Shown here: positions 25,498 to 34,177 of the stretch, one piece after another
Position numbering within the stretch: the stretch's first letter is position 1
Layout: the number at the start of each line of letters is the position of its first letter
Assembly (NCBI GenBank): GCA_937146765.1
Contig: CAKZRP010000081.1
Coordinates: forward strand, 1-50,274
Direction of reading: 5' to 3'
DNA from: an uncultured Paracoccaceae bacterium
Lineage (GTDB): Bacteria > Pseudomonadota > Alphaproteobacteria > Rhodobacterales > Rhodobacteraceae
Length of the DNA: 50,274 nucleotides
Made by a program: the position numbers and the translations under genes
The notes under the pieces: model-generated
The model's input: only the letters and a program-made list of their open reading frames with translations
Told to the model about the DNA's origin: nothing
Databases searched by the model: none

Positions 25498-25920
25498 TCA
25501 GACCATGTGGCGCGCGCGCGAGCCGCGTTCGATGGCCGCCGCGTGCAGCCGCTCCACCTTCAGCTCGTAACGGATCTCCTCCAAGAGGCGCAACTCGTTC
25601 TCGTTGAGCTTGCCATCGGCCGCCGCCACGTCGCAGGCCAGCGCGTAGCAGGTCTCGTTCAGCCGCTCCGGCAGGATCTCCCGCACCAGCCCAAACAGCG
25701 CATCCAGCCCGTCTTCCTGCTCGAACAGGTCAAAGACGGTGCGCGAGACGGCAGCGATGCGGTCGGCGTCATAGTCGGCAAAGACCGGCAGCATGTTGAC
25801 CGCGTTCTGAATCTTCACCAGCTCGGCGGTGCGGATGTCCTCGTCCGAGGCCGAGATGGCCACCATGACCGCCACGAGGCAGTCTTGCGGGGTCATCAGC
25901 TGGATGGTCTCTTCTGTCAT
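25498..25920 (-). CDS. TerB-like (tellurite-resistance/DjlA family) protein
   Basis: The product is a 140-residue all-helical cytoplasmic protein matching the TerB fold. It contains two acidic helix-turn segments: ISASDEDIRTAEL in the first half and DVAAADGKLNENELRLLEE in the second, which are the duplicated metal-binding-like motifs of TerB. Despite the name, tellurite resistance cannot be inferred: other ter genes are absent. Its start overlaps the stop of a possible small upstream frame by ATGA. Confidence 0.8.
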   Translation of the reverse strand: MTEETIQLMTPQDCLVAVMVAISASDEDIRTAELVKIQNAVNMLPVFADYDADRIAAVSRTVFDLFEQEDGLDALFGLVREILPERLNETCYALACDVAAADGKLNENELRLLEEIRYELKVERLHAAAIERGSRARHMV

Positions 25921-26081
25921 CGGTTCGGCGTCCTTTGTGCCCAGGTGATCGTCGTCGTGACTGTGATCGTCGTCGTGACGTTGCCTCGCACGATAAGCGC
26001 CACCTGCACCGCGTTCAACGCAGAAGCCGCGACAAAAGTGGTTTTCCGCCGCCCTGCGCCCTGCGCCTCAGGTTGACTCAT
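25917..26081 (-). CDS. Possible small protein (54 residues) coupled to the TerB-like gene
   Basis: A 54-codon frame ends with TGA overlapping the ATG of the TerB-like gene, the usual sign of translational coupling. The predicted peptide has a basic N-terminus, a mildly hydrophobic stretch AASALNAVQVALIV and a repeated VTTTITVTTTIT segment, encoded by an 18-bp tandem repeat (25945-25979). There is no convincing ribosome site, and the repeat could equally be non-coding DNA. Unknown family. Confidence 0.3.
   Translation of the reverse strand: MSQPEAQGAGRRKTTFVAASALNAVQVALIVRGNVTTTITVTTTITWAQRTPNR
25945..25979. repeat. 18-bp tandem direct repeat
   Basis: GTGATCGTCGTCGTGAC occurs at 25945-25961 and again at 25963-25979, separated by a single T. 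Confidence 0.85.
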
Positions 26082-26163
26082 GCCGCACCAGCACAATAGA
26101 GAAGCGCGTCGGTCTGTATGGTGCAGCCGATCATCCCGAAAAAGACGCTGACTGGAGTACATC

Positions 26164-27807
26164 ATGTCTGATCTGCGCGACGAAGCTCTGAAGAGCAAAG
26201 CCTGGCCGTTTGAAGAAGCACGCAACGTGCTCAAACGTTACGCCAAGGGCGCGCCGAAGAAAGGCTATGTGCTGTTTGAAACCGGCTATGGCCCCTCCGG
26301 CCTGCCGCATATCGGCACCTTTGGCGAGGTGGCCCGCACCACGATGATCAAGAAAGCCTTCGAGACGATTTCGGACATTCCGACCCGTCTGATCTGCTTC
26401 TCCGACGATCTCGACGGCATGCGCAAGGTGCCCGGCAACGTCCCCAATCAGGACGTGCTGCGCGAACACCTGCAAAAGCCTCTGACCTCGGTGCCGGACC
26501 CCTTTGGCGAGTTCGACAGCTTTGGCCATCACAACAACGCCATGCTGCGCCGGTTCCTCGATACGTTCGGCTTTGAGTACGAGTTCTTCTCCGCCACGGA
26601 ATTCTATGCCTCCGGCCAGTTCGACGAGGTGCTGAAGCGCGCGGTGGAGAAATATGATGACATCATGGCCATCATGTTGAAATCCCTGCGCGAAGAGCGT
26701 CAGAAGACCTATTCGATCTTCCTGCCGATCCACCCGGAAACCGGCCGCGTGCTTTATGTGCCGATGAAGAAGGTCTGCGCCGAGACCTATACCGTGACTT
26801 TCGACGATGAGGACGGCAAGGAATGGACCCTGCCGGTGACCGGCGGCAATGTGAAACTGCAGTGGAAGCCGGACTTCGGCGCCCGCTGGGCCGCGCTGGA
26901 AGTCGACTTTGAGATGTATGGCAAGGATCACTCCACCAATACGCCGATCTACGACGGCATCTGCCGGGTGCTGGGCCATCCCGCGCCGGAGCATTTCACC
27001 TATGAGCTGTTCCTTGACGAGCACGGCCAGAAGATCTCCAAATCCTCCGGCAACGGCGTGTCGATCGACGAATGGCTGACCTATGCCTCGACCGAGAGCC
27101 TGTCGTACTTTATGTACCAAAAGCCCAAAACCGCCAAGCGGATGCACTTTGACGTGATCCCCAAGGCGGTGGACGAGTATCACCAGCAGCTGCGCGCCTA
27201 TCCGACCCAGGACCTGAAAGGCCAGCTCAACAACCCGGTCTGGCACATCCACGGTGGCAATGTGCCCGCGTCCGACATGGTGGTGCCCTTCTCGATGCTG
27301 TTGAACCTCGCGTCGGCCTCCAGCGCCGAGGACAAGGAAACCATGTGGGGCTTCATCAACAAATACGCCCCCGACGCGACCCCTGCGACCCATCCGGGCA
27401 TGGATCAGGCCGCAGGTTTTGCGGTGCGCTACTTCCAGGATTTCGTGAAGCCCGCCAAGGTCTTCCGCCTGCCCACCGATCAGGAACGCGCCGCGCTCGC
27501 CGATCTGGCCGAGGCCTTGAAGAGCCCTGAGGCGGCGCTGGCGGCGATTGCCAAGAAGAACGCCCAACTGGGCAAGGAGGAGGCCCTGCCGGAGGCGAAT
27601 TTCGCCGACGAGGATTTCCTGCAGTCCGTGGTCTTTGCGGTGGGCACCACCCATGGGTTTGATCCCCTGCGCGCCTGGTTCTCAGCGATCTACGAGGTGC
27701 TTCTGGGCGCGACCCAAGGCCCTCGCTTTGGAGGCTTCATCGCGCTCTACGGCGTCGAAGAGACCATCGCCCTGATCGAGCAGGCCCTCGCGGGCGAGCT
27801 GGTCTGA
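26164..27807 (+). CDS. lysS: Lysyl-tRNA synthetase, class I
   Basis: This 547-residue class I lysyl-tRNA synthetase is the archaeal-type enzyme that replaces the usual class II LysRS in most alphaproteobacteria. HIGH-type motif PSGLPHIGTFGE (44-55) and KISKS (290-294) mark the Rossmann active site. The C-terminal third is the helical anticodon-binding cage. The start ATG follows GGAG by nine bases. A possible promoter (TTGACT, 26074-26079, and ATAGAG 17 bases on) lies upstream. A terminator follows. Confidence 0.96.
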   Translation: MSDLRDEALKSKAWPFEEARNVLKRYAKGAPKKGYVLFETGYGPSGLPHIGTFGEVARTTMIKKAFETISDIPTRLICFSDDLDGMRKVPGNVPNQDVLREHLQKPLTSVPDPFGEFDSFGHHNNAMLRRFLDTFGFEYEFFSATEFYASGQFDEVLKRAVEKYDDIMAIMLKSLREERQKTYSIFLPIHPETGRVLYVPMKKVCAETYTVTFDDEDGKEWTLPVTGGNVKLQWKPDFGARWAALEVDFEMYGKDHSTNTPIYDGICRVLGHPAPEHFTYELFLDEHGQKISKSSGNGVSIDEWLTYASTESLSYFMYQKPKTAKRMHFDVIPKAVDEYHQQLRAYPTQDLKGQLNNPVWHIHGGNVPASDMVVPFSMLLNLASASSAEDKETMWGFINKYAPDATPATHPGMDQAAGFAVRYFQDFVKPAKVFRLPTDQERAALADLAEALKSPEAALAAIAKKNAQLGKEEALPEANFADEDFLQSVVFAVGTTHGFDPLRAWFSAIYEVLLGATQGPRFGGFIALYGVEETIALIEQALAGELV

Positions 27808-27834
27808 CACCGGACCGGGTACCGAACTGAAGAG

Positions 27835-27862
27835 CGGGCGTCCTTCGGGGCGCCCGTTTTTC
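27835..27862 (+). terminator. Rho-independent terminator of lysS
   Basis: CGGGCG (27835-27840) pairs with CGCCCG (27851-27856), extended by CC/GG inside the loop, followed by TTTTT. Confidence 0.82.
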
Positions 27863-27965
27863 GTCGGCTTCGCGGCTTTTCCAAAAAACTTTGGCGACGG
27901 ATCGCTTCTTTTTGCGCGTTGAGGTGTTTATCCTGTAGAACAAGGATATTTGGAGGACCTGCATT

Positions 27966-28268
27966 ATGATGCCCGCTGCGCGCCTGACTGACATGCATCT
28001 GTGCCCGATGATCACACCGGGGGTGCCGCCGATCCCGCATGTGGGCGGCCCGGTCTCCGGTCCCTGTGTGCCCACCGTATTGACCTGCGGGCTGCCGCAG
28101 GCGGTGATAGGCGACATGGCGATCTGCGTCGGCCCGCCCGATACTCTGGCCAAGGGCTCCTCGACCGTGATGGTGGGTGGCAAGCCCGCGGTGCGCATCC
28201 TGATGGATACCTGCGCCCATGGCGGCATGGTCAGCGTCGGCGCGCCCACCGTGCTCATCGGCGGCTGA
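27966..28268 (+). CDS. PAAR-domain protein (type VI secretion spike tip or similar)
   Basis: The 100 residues consist of a single PAAR domain: MPAARLTDMHLCPM, repeated glycine/proline turns (PCVPTVLTCGLP, GPPDTL, VMVGGKPAV) and a terminal TVLIGG. PAAR proteins cap the VgrG spike of type VI secretion systems and couple effectors to it. Metal ligands are visible as His11, Cys13 and later Cys and His. GGAGG lies nine bases upstream of the ATG. No vgrG, tss genes or immunity gene lies in the window, so this is an orphan PAAR. The next gene starts nine bases after the stop and is the likely cargo, adaptor or partner. Confidence 0.88.
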   Translation: MMPAARLTDMHLCPMITPGVPPIPHVGGPVSGPCVPTVLTCGLPQAVIGDMAICVGPPDTLAKGSSTVMVGGKPAVRILMDTCAHGGMVSVGAPTVLIGG

Positions 28269-28277
28269 GCGCCGCAG

Positions 28278-29429
28278 ATGGTCTGTTTCTGCAAGGCGCT
28301 GGACCTGCCGACGGCGCTGCCCTCGGCGACCCGCGACAGCCTGCGCGTGGATGCGCCGCCGCCGCAGCTGGCGAATATGCTCAAGCTGATGAAGCTCAAC
28401 GCCAATCTTTCCGCCCGTTCGGATCTCAACCTCGCCGAGATGCTGCCGAAGGACGAGACATGGCTGGCGGCCAATATCGTGGCGCAGGCGCCCAATGGCA
28501 CCCTGCCTGCGGTGCTGCCCGCGGGGGCGGGGCCGATGCTCAACCTCGCCATGCGGCTGGCCCTGCCGGCGGCGCTCTTTCCGCTCGACGATCTGGAAAA
28601 GCTGAAAGAGGCGCTGACCGAGGCCATCCTCAGCCTGGAAGAAAACGTGATGGCTAGTGCCCATTCGGTGCCGATGATGCCTTCTCCGGCCTTTCGCCAT
28701 CTCGCGCTTGGGGCGCAGATGACGCTGGCCCTGAGGGCGCAGGGGCTCTGCCCCTTCGAGGTGATGGAGATGGAGCTGAACGAAGCCGCCACCCTGGGCG
28801 ATGCGGGCACCAGCATGGGCCGCCAGAGCGCGACGCTGCAATTTGCCACCCGCCTGCCGTCGATGCGGCTGCCGGCCTTCGGCCTGCCCCCGGCACAGAT
28901 GAAACTGGCCCTGCAACTGGCGGGGCTGGCCACCACAACGGCGGCGCTCAACAAGCCGCCGCTGACCCCGGCTTTCATCGATCAGCTGAAACGGCAATTT
29001 GCCGCCCTGCAGAATTTCCCGGTGCCACGGATGAAGACGCCGCTACCGCTGCTGATGGCGATGGCGGCGGAGATGGCGGACCTCGACACCATCCACGAGG
29101 CCTTTGGCGAGGATGCGCTGACGCCCTCGGGCCAGTCGCGCATCAATGCGATGTTCACCCATTGGAGCAAGAAGCGCATTCCCTTGCCCTTGCCGGCGGC
29201 GGAACTGCAGGCGCTGTTCGATCAGATCCCAAATGTCGAGGACGTGCTGGAGGGGGGGCGCATCACCAAACAGTCCGGTCCGGCGCTGATGACCTCGATG
29301 ACCACCGCGATGCCGACACCGCCGATCACCCAGGTGCTGGAAATGCTGGCGGCGCTGGGATCGGTGATGACCAAGCTGATGGGCCAGACCCCCTTTGGCG
29401 CCTGCGCCGCCTGCGATTTCAGCCTCTAG
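28278..29429 (+). CDS. Uncharacterised helical protein downstream of PAAR
   Basis: The 383 residues are rich in Ala, Leu, Met and Pro, with many predicted short helices and proline-rich breaks; no signal peptide and no convincing membrane span. The C-terminus ends FGACAACDFSL with a cysteine pair. I recognise no toxin motif and no family. It begins nine bases after the PAAR stop without a good ribosome site of its own, implying coupled translation. By position it is a candidate PAAR-associated effector or chaperone, which is inference only. Confidence 0.65.
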   Translation: MVCFCKALDLPTALPSATRDSLRVDAPPPQLANMLKLMKLNANLSARSDLNLAEMLPKDETWLAANIVAQAPNGTLPAVLPAGAGPMLNLAMRLALPAALFPLDDLEKLKEALTEAILSLEENVMASAHSVPMMPSPAFRHLALGAQMTLALRAQGLCPFEVMEMELNEAATLGDAGTSMGRQSATLQFATRLPSMRLPAFGLPPAQMKLALQLAGLATTTAALNKPPLTPAFIDQLKRQFAALQNFPVPRMKTPLPLLMAMAAEMADLDTIHEAFGEDALTPSGQSRINAMFTHWSKKRIPLPLPAAELQALFDQIPNVEDVLEGGRITKQSGPALMTSMTTAMPTPPITQVLEMLAALGSVMTKLMGQTPFGACAACDFSL

Positions 29430-29518
29430 GGCGCCGATCCCCGGACACCCTTAGCCTTTGACCCGGAGGCCCGCCAGCCTAGCTCCTTGGGATGAGGTCC
29501 TGTGTTGGAGGGTGAAAC

Positions 29519-29932
29519 ATGCGCATGTTACGGATCGTTGCCTTGATCGTCGGCTGCCTCGGCACGCCGCTCCTGGCCCAGACGGAGGCGCAGAAAGCGC
29601 CGATCACCACGGTCATCGGGGCCCAGATCGAGGCCTTTCTGGCCGATGACGTCTCGCGCGCCTTCAGCTTTGCCTCGCCGGGGATTCGCCAGATCTTCGG
29701 CACGCCGGAGCGGTTCGGCATGATGGTGGAGCAAGGCTACCCGATGGTCTGGCGCCCGGTGGAGGTCGACTACCTCGAATTGCGCGAGGTGGCCGGGGCC
29801 CTCTGGCAACGGGTGATGGTGCGCGATGGGGCAGGGGCGATCCACCTGCTCGACTACCAGATGATCGAGACGCCGGAAGGCTGGAAAATCAACGCGGTAC
29901 AGCTGTTGAAAGCGCCGGGCGCAAGCGTGTGA
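29519..29932 (+). CDS. DUF4864-family exported protein
   Basis: The product has 137 residues. A signal peptide (about 1-20, LLA-QTE) is followed by a compact NTF2-like alpha/beta domain typical of DUF4864: the helix ITTVIGAQIEAFLADDVSRAFSFASP, then a strand-rich half ending GWKINAVQLL. Function unknown; the fold suggests a small periplasmic binding protein. GGAGG lies eight bases before the ATG. It follows the PAAR pair by 89 bp on the same strand, but there is no sign of a functional link. Confidence 0.75.
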   Translation: MRMLRIVALIVGCLGTPLLAQTEAQKAPITTVIGAQIEAFLADDVSRAFSFASPGIRQIFGTPERFGMMVEQGYPMVWRPVEVDYLELREVAGALWQRVMVRDGAGAIHLLDYQMIETPEGWKINAVQLLKAPGASV

Positions 29933-30051
29933 TCCTCCCGCTGCCCGCGCTCGGCGTTGCCAGGGGGGCGCGCGCCCCTCTCAGCCGCGCTTAAGGGTGG
30001 TCTGTTAAACCTTTTCCTGATCCCGCGAGCCGGAACAGGAAAGGGTTATCC

Positions 30052-32337
30052 ATGAACAAAGTCATTACCGACGGTCTGCAACTGATGCCGCCAGCCTTTG
30101 CCGATGGGCTGGACGTCTGGTCCAGTGGCGACGGCACGCCCGGTTCGGACACCTATGACGGGGCCGCCAATGCGGCCCTGGTGGCTTCGGATGCGGATTT
30201 CGGTGCCTGTCTCGAGATGCAGAAGACCCAGAGCACCCAGAAGCTGCGCTACATGGGCGAGACGCCGATCCTGCCGGGCTGCTACTTGCGGGTGACCGCG
30301 CGGGTCAAGGCGATGAGCGGCGCGCTGCCCACGGTGCGCATCGCCGGCTGGGCCGGGGCCGCCAACGACAGCCATGTTTCCGGCGTGGTGGAGACCGGAC
30401 CTGGCGTCACGCTCACCGCCTATGGCGAGGTGGTGGAGGTCCAGGCCATCGTCGGCACCGGCAGCCGCAGCGGCGTCGACATGGCCTGGGGGCTGGCTGC
30501 CGCCTATGGCCACCTCGGTCTCAATCTCACCGGCAGCAATGGCGGGGTGATCCGCATCGACGACATCGTGATCGAGGATATCACCAGCGTCTTTCTGCGC
30601 GACATGCTGAGCCTTGTGGATGTGACCGATTACGGCGCCATCGGCAATGGCACCACCGATTGCCTGGCCGCTTTCGAGGCGGCGGATGACGATGCCGACG
30701 GGCGGCGGATTCTGGTGCCCGAGGGGGTCTATCGCATCAATGGCACCGTTTCGCTCAATCATGACGTGATCTTCGAGGGCACCCTGTCGATGCCCACCGA
30801 TGCGATGCTGCTCCTGACCAAGAACTTCTGCTATGCCGCCTATGCGGCGGCCTTCGGGGACGAGGAACTGGCCTTTCGCAAGGCGTTCCAGGGGCTTTTG
30901 AACGGGGTCGATCACGAGACGCTGGACCTCGGCGGGCGCAGCATCAACCTCACCGGGCCGGTGGACATGCAGGCGGCGGTGCCCAATCGCACCAGCTACG
31001 CCACCCGCCGCTATATCCGCAACGGTCAGTTCAATGCTCAGTCGGGCGCGGCCTGGGATCACGCGGTGGTGACCTCGCAGGCGAGCTATTCCAGCGCCAA
31101 CAAGCGCACGCTCACCAATGTGGCCAATATCTCTGCGGTGCCCGTCGGCGCGCTGGTCACCGGCGCCGGGGTCGGACGCGAGATCTATGTCACCGCCAAG
31201 AACACCGGCGCGGGTGAGCTGACCCTGAGCCAGCCGCTCTACGATGCCGAGGGCACCCAGAGTTTCACCTTCACCAGTTTCAAGTACATGCTGGATTTCT
31301 CGGGGTTTTCCTCGCTGCGCAAATTCGGCATCTCGGGCGTGGACTTTCAGTGCAACGGGGTGGCAAGCGCACTGCGGCTGTCGCCATCGGGCTCTGTCTT
31401 CACGCTGGACGACTGCCACTTCACTCGCCCCAAGGCGCGGGGGATCACCTCGATCGGGAGCGGTTGCCAGGGACTTCTGGTGGACAATTGCCAGTTCCTG
31501 TCGGATGAGGACCCGGTGGATGTATCCGACCGCGTTAGCATCGGTCTCAATGCCAATTCCAACGATGTGAAGCTGCGCCACAACCGGGCCACCCGGTTTC
31601 GCCACTGGGCGGTGATGGCCGGGTCGAACCACACGATCACCGGCAACCACTTCTTCCAGGGCGACAGCGTTGCGGGCGGGGTGCGCACAGCCGGGTTGGT
31701 GGTGACCGATACCCATGCCTCGCACACGATCTCGGAGAACTACATCGACAATTGCTATGTAGAATGGACCAATGAATATGACGCCGATCCGGATTTCACC
31801 TCCGGATTCTCCTTCTCGGCCATGTCGATCACCGACAATGTGTTCCTCAGCGGGGATGTGGCCAATTGGTTCAGCTATATCGTGATCAAGCCCTATGGCA
31901 GCGGGCATTTCCTCAACGGGGTGGCGGTGACCGGCAACAAGTTCCGCTCGATCAATGGCACCATCGACCGGGCCGAGCGGGTGGACACCAGTTTTGCCAA
32001 CCTCGATTTCACCCGCACCAGGGATGTATTCTTTGATGGCAACAGCTTTCACAACGTCTCCATCCAGGCTCGCAATCCACTGCGGATCGAGTTCGACCAG
32101 AACACCGCCGCCACCACCTGGACCGTTCCAACCAGTGGCGCGTTGCCCTTTCTGGGTCATAGCCGGGCGGTGGATGCGGTGATTCCCGAAGGGTCGCTGC
32201 GCAATGCGGCAGGGGCGGTGACCTATCCTGCGCCTTACGTGCGGCTCAACGAGGGCAGCGGCAAGAACGAGGTGGACCTGATCTGGCCCGAAGCGGTGCG
32301 CGGCACCGTGCGGGTGTTGGTGCGGGTTGATCGCTAA
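30052..32337 (+). CDS. Right-handed beta-helix protein (pectate-lyase-3 / tailspike-like)
   Basis: The product has 761 residues and no signal peptide. The N-terminal 180 residues resemble a carbohydrate-binding jelly roll. A Pectate_lyase_3 signature then opens the helix: VTDYGAIGNGTTDCLAAF (from about 191) and RRILVPEGVYRINGTVSL. Repeated strands rich in Asn, Gly and Asp (for example NHTITGNHFFQGD, TISENYIDN) continue to about residue 680. Such proteins bind or cleave polysaccharides, either as phage tailspikes or as surface enzymes. No other phage gene is nearby. A good ribosome site (AGGAAAGG) precedes the ATG. Enzymatic activity cannot be judged because catalytic residues vary in this fold. 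Confidence 0.8.
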   Translation: MNKVITDGLQLMPPAFADGLDVWSSGDGTPGSDTYDGAANAALVASDADFGACLEMQKTQSTQKLRYMGETPILPGCYLRVTARVKAMSGALPTVRIAGWAGAANDSHVSGVVETGPGVTLTAYGEVVEVQAIVGTGSRSGVDMAWGLAAAYGHLGLNLTGSNGGVIRIDDIVIEDITSVFLRDMLSLVDVTDYGAIGNGTTDCLAAFEAADDDADGRRILVPEGVYRINGTVSLNHDVIFEGTLSMPTDAMLLLTKNFCYAAYAAAFGDEELAFRKAFQGLLNGVDHETLDLGGRSINLTGPVDMQAAVPNRTSYATRRYIRNGQFNAQSGAAWDHAVVTSQASYSSANKRTLTNVANISAVPVGALVTGAGVGREIYVTAKNTGAGELTLSQPLYDAEGTQSFTFTSFKYMLDFSGFSSLRKFGISGVDFQCNGVASALRLSPSGSVFTLDDCHFTRPKARGITSIGSGCQGLLVDNCQFLSDEDPVDVSDRVSIGLNANSNDVKLRHNRATRFRHWAVMAGSNHTITGNHFFQGDSVAGGVRTAGLVVTDTHASHTISENYIDNCYVEWTNEYDADPDFTSGFSFSAMSITDNVFLSGDVANWFSYIVIKPYGSGHFLNGVAVTGNKFRSINGTIDRAERVDTSFANLDFTRTRDVFFDGNSFHNVSIQARNPLRIEFDQNTAATTWTVPTSGALPFLGHSRAVDAVIPEGSLRNAAGAVTYPAPYVRLNEGSGKNEVDLIWPEAVRGTVRVLVRVDR

Positions 32338-32364
32338 GGGGGCATCAGGCCTGAAAATCGCGGA

Positions 32365-33036
32365 TCAAAACCGATGCCAGAGGGCGAGGTGCAGTCCGAC
32401 ACGGTCCTGACCCGCCGAGCGCAGTTCCAGCCCACACAGCAGCTCGCGCCCCGGTGCGAGTTGCCAACGCAGGCCGGGCAGGAGTTTCCAGCTCAGAGCG
32501 CCTTGGTCCGGTTGGTAGAGTTCCAGCTGGACAATCGGGGCCGCGCGCCTATCGCTGTTGAGGCCCAGGGTCGCGTCGAGTTTCACTGCCGCCCTGTCGC
32601 CCTCGGGCTGCCATTCCCGCGCCAGATCAAGGGCGATCCAGCCACTGCCCCAGGGGTCATCGAACCCGCGCGCCGCGGAGAGGGTGATCCGCTGAAGCGG
32701 CTGCCAGCGGGCATCATTGCGCGCCAGGCCGAAACTCAGTTCGGTGGCCAGTTGCCAGCCGGTGTCGGATTGGCGCAGGGGCAGGCGCGCAAAGACCAGC
32801 GCATGGGCCGAGGAGCCGCCCGCCGCTTCCGCGCGGTTGAGATCGAGCCCGAGGGTCAGCCGGGGCGTCACCCCATAGGCAGCATAGCCATTGACCTCCT
32901 GCCCGCCGGATCGCAGTCGCAGACCCGAGGAGACAAAGCCCTGTCCCTCGGATTCGAGCCATGCGCCTGCATGGAGAGGTGTGGCCATCAGGCATAGCCC
33001 GAGAAGGATCGCTCCGGCCCTGCGCACACCCGGCAC
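32365..33036 (-). CDS. Putative outer-membrane beta-barrel protein
   Basis: The product, up to 223 residues, has a signal peptide (LLGLCLMATPLHA-GAW). The rest alternates polar and hydrophobic residues in strands separated by short turns, and the C-terminus ends in LHLALWHRF, a terminal aromatic residue as recognised by the BAM machinery. No family recognised. The start is uncertain: GTG at 33036 gives the longest form, and GTG at 33027 has a better-placed GGGG. It is convergent with the beta-helix gene and divergent from the ABM gene. Confidence 0.65.
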   Translation of the reverse strand: MPGVRRAGAILLGLCLMATPLHAGAWLESEGQGFVSSGLRLRSGGQEVNGYAAYGVTPRLTLGLDLNRAEAAGGSSAHALVFARLPLRQSDTGWQLATELSFGLARNDARWQPLQRITLSAARGFDDPWGSGWIALDLAREWQPEGDRAAVKLDATLGLNSDRRAAPIVQLELYQPDQGALSWKLLPGLRWQLAPGRELLCGLELRSAGQDRVGLHLALWHRF

Positions 33037-33135
33037 CCCATTTGGTTGTTTTGCTCATCTCAGGGTAGAGCCGATTCCCGTCGACTTTCAAGCCGCTTGG
33101 CATAGAGTCAAAAAGAGGATGGGAAGGAGGCGCTC

Positions 33136-33456
33136 ATGCCACAGATTGCCAAGTCCACGACGGTTCAGACCGTCATCACCACCTTCGAGGTCACCCCGGG
33201 CACTTGTCAGGACCTGCTGGATGCGTTGCAGGACGCCTATGCGGAGTTCATCTCGCAGCAGCCCGGGTTCATCGCCGCCGGGCTGCATGTGAACGACGCC
33301 CATACGCGGGTGGCCAATTACTCGCAATGGCGGCGGCGCGAGGATTTCATGGACATGTTGCGCAGCGAGGAGATGCGCAGGAGAAACCGCGAACTGAACG
33401 CGCTCTGCCGCAGTTTCGAGCCGGTCATGTATGATGTGGTGGCGACCTTCACCTGA
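33136..33456 (+). CDS. Antibiotic-biosynthesis-monooxygenase (ABM) domain protein
   Basis: This 106-residue dimeric alpha-beta barrel protein contains the ABM pattern: a first strand TVQTVITTFEV, a helix, then QQPGFIAAGLHVNDAHTRVANYSQWRRREDF, in which the final tryptophan is the conserved landmark. Members include small cofactor-free monooxygenases and heme-degrading proteins; the substrate is not predictable. AAGGAGG lies upstream of the ATG. It is convergent with the three-paralogue operon. Confidence 0.8.
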   Translation: MPQIAKSTTVQTVITTFEVTPGTCQDLLDALQDAYAEFISQQPGFIAAGLHVNDAHTRVANYSQWRRREDFMDMLRSEEMRRRNRELNALCRSFEPVMYDVVATFT

Positions 33457-33479
33457 GAGAGCGCGCGCCGCAGGCCCAC

Positions 33480-34157
33480 TCAGATCTGCCGTTTCAGCCA
33501 GAGGCGCAGGTCGAGGACGGCGGCGCGCAACAGGACCTTGGTTGAATTGAGCGCCTGCGCGATCTTCTGGAAATGCGGCTTCTGCGCGGGCGAGGGCGCG
33601 CGCAAGAGCACCGTCTCGGCTTCCTCCACCACCGCCAGCGTGGTCCGGCGCAAAAGGCCCGTGGCCTCCGGGCGGATGGCGGCATAGGTGGCAAAACCCG
33701 CGCGCTGGCGCTGTTGCGTCGGATCGAGGTTGGCGTCCACGGCAGCTCCGACCCGCGTCTCGCAGAGTTTCATCGCGTCGAAAGCCGGGCGGTAGTCGCG
33801 CTGTCCGTTGAGGCTGCGGGCCGCCTTGCGGAAGGTCTGGCGGTAGCAGTCAAAATAGTAGACCTCGCCCAGCTTGTAACAGGCATAGAGATCGCGATCG
33901 ATCTGGCGGATCAGAGCGCTGGTGGTACGCTCTGACAGGCCCTCGGTGTCATCGTCCCAAACCCCGCGCCCGTCGTCGCCATGTTGGGCGGAGAGGGGGG
34001 CGGCCCAGAGGCAGAGGGCAGCGACAGGGGCGAGGAGGCAAGGACTGAGGCGGGCAGGGCCAAGACGGAACAGGAGGCGGGAGCGCTCACGCGACAGGGC
34101 AGGCAAAGGGATAGGCAAAAGGGCAAGCAATTGGACAATCCACAGGGCAGGGCGCAT
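33480..34157 (-). CDS. Tandem paralogue 1 of an exported family of unknown function
   Basis: This encodes 225 residues from the ATG at 34157, preceded by AAGGAG at eight bases. It is the last gene of a four-gene operon. It shares the family core with the two next genes: C-x10-C within YxxDCYR, then a DYRPAFDA-type helix, VxANLDPxQ, and a C-terminal block with LLRAPSPAQKPHFQKIAQAL and KVLLRAA. It differs in an extended N-terminus with two hydrophobic stretches (about 6-22 and 43-58), so the exact export signal is unclear. The two cysteines could form a disulfide in the periplasm. No known domain; function unknown. Confidence 0.75.
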   Translation of the reverse strand: MRPALWIVQLLALLPIPLPALSRERSRLLFRLGPARLSPCLLAPVAALCLWAAPLSAQHGDDGRGVWDDDTEGLSERTTSALIRQIDRDLYACYKLGEVYYFDCYRQTFRKAARSLNGQRDYRPAFDAMKLCETRVGAAVDANLDPTQQRQRAGFATYAAIRPEATGLLRRTTLAVVEEAETVLLRAPSPAQKPHFQKIAQALNSTKVLLRAAVLDLRLWLKRQI

Positions 34158-34177
34158 GTGCGACACTCCTTTTTGGT

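Noticed and set aside
25498..25920. A tellurite-resistance operon
   Set aside because: Only a TerB-fold protein is present; terZ, terD, terC and the rest are missing.
27966..32337. A type VI secretion locus or prophage
   Set aside because: Only one PAAR gene and one beta-helix protein are present; no sheath, baseplate, VgrG, terminase, capsid or integrase gene.
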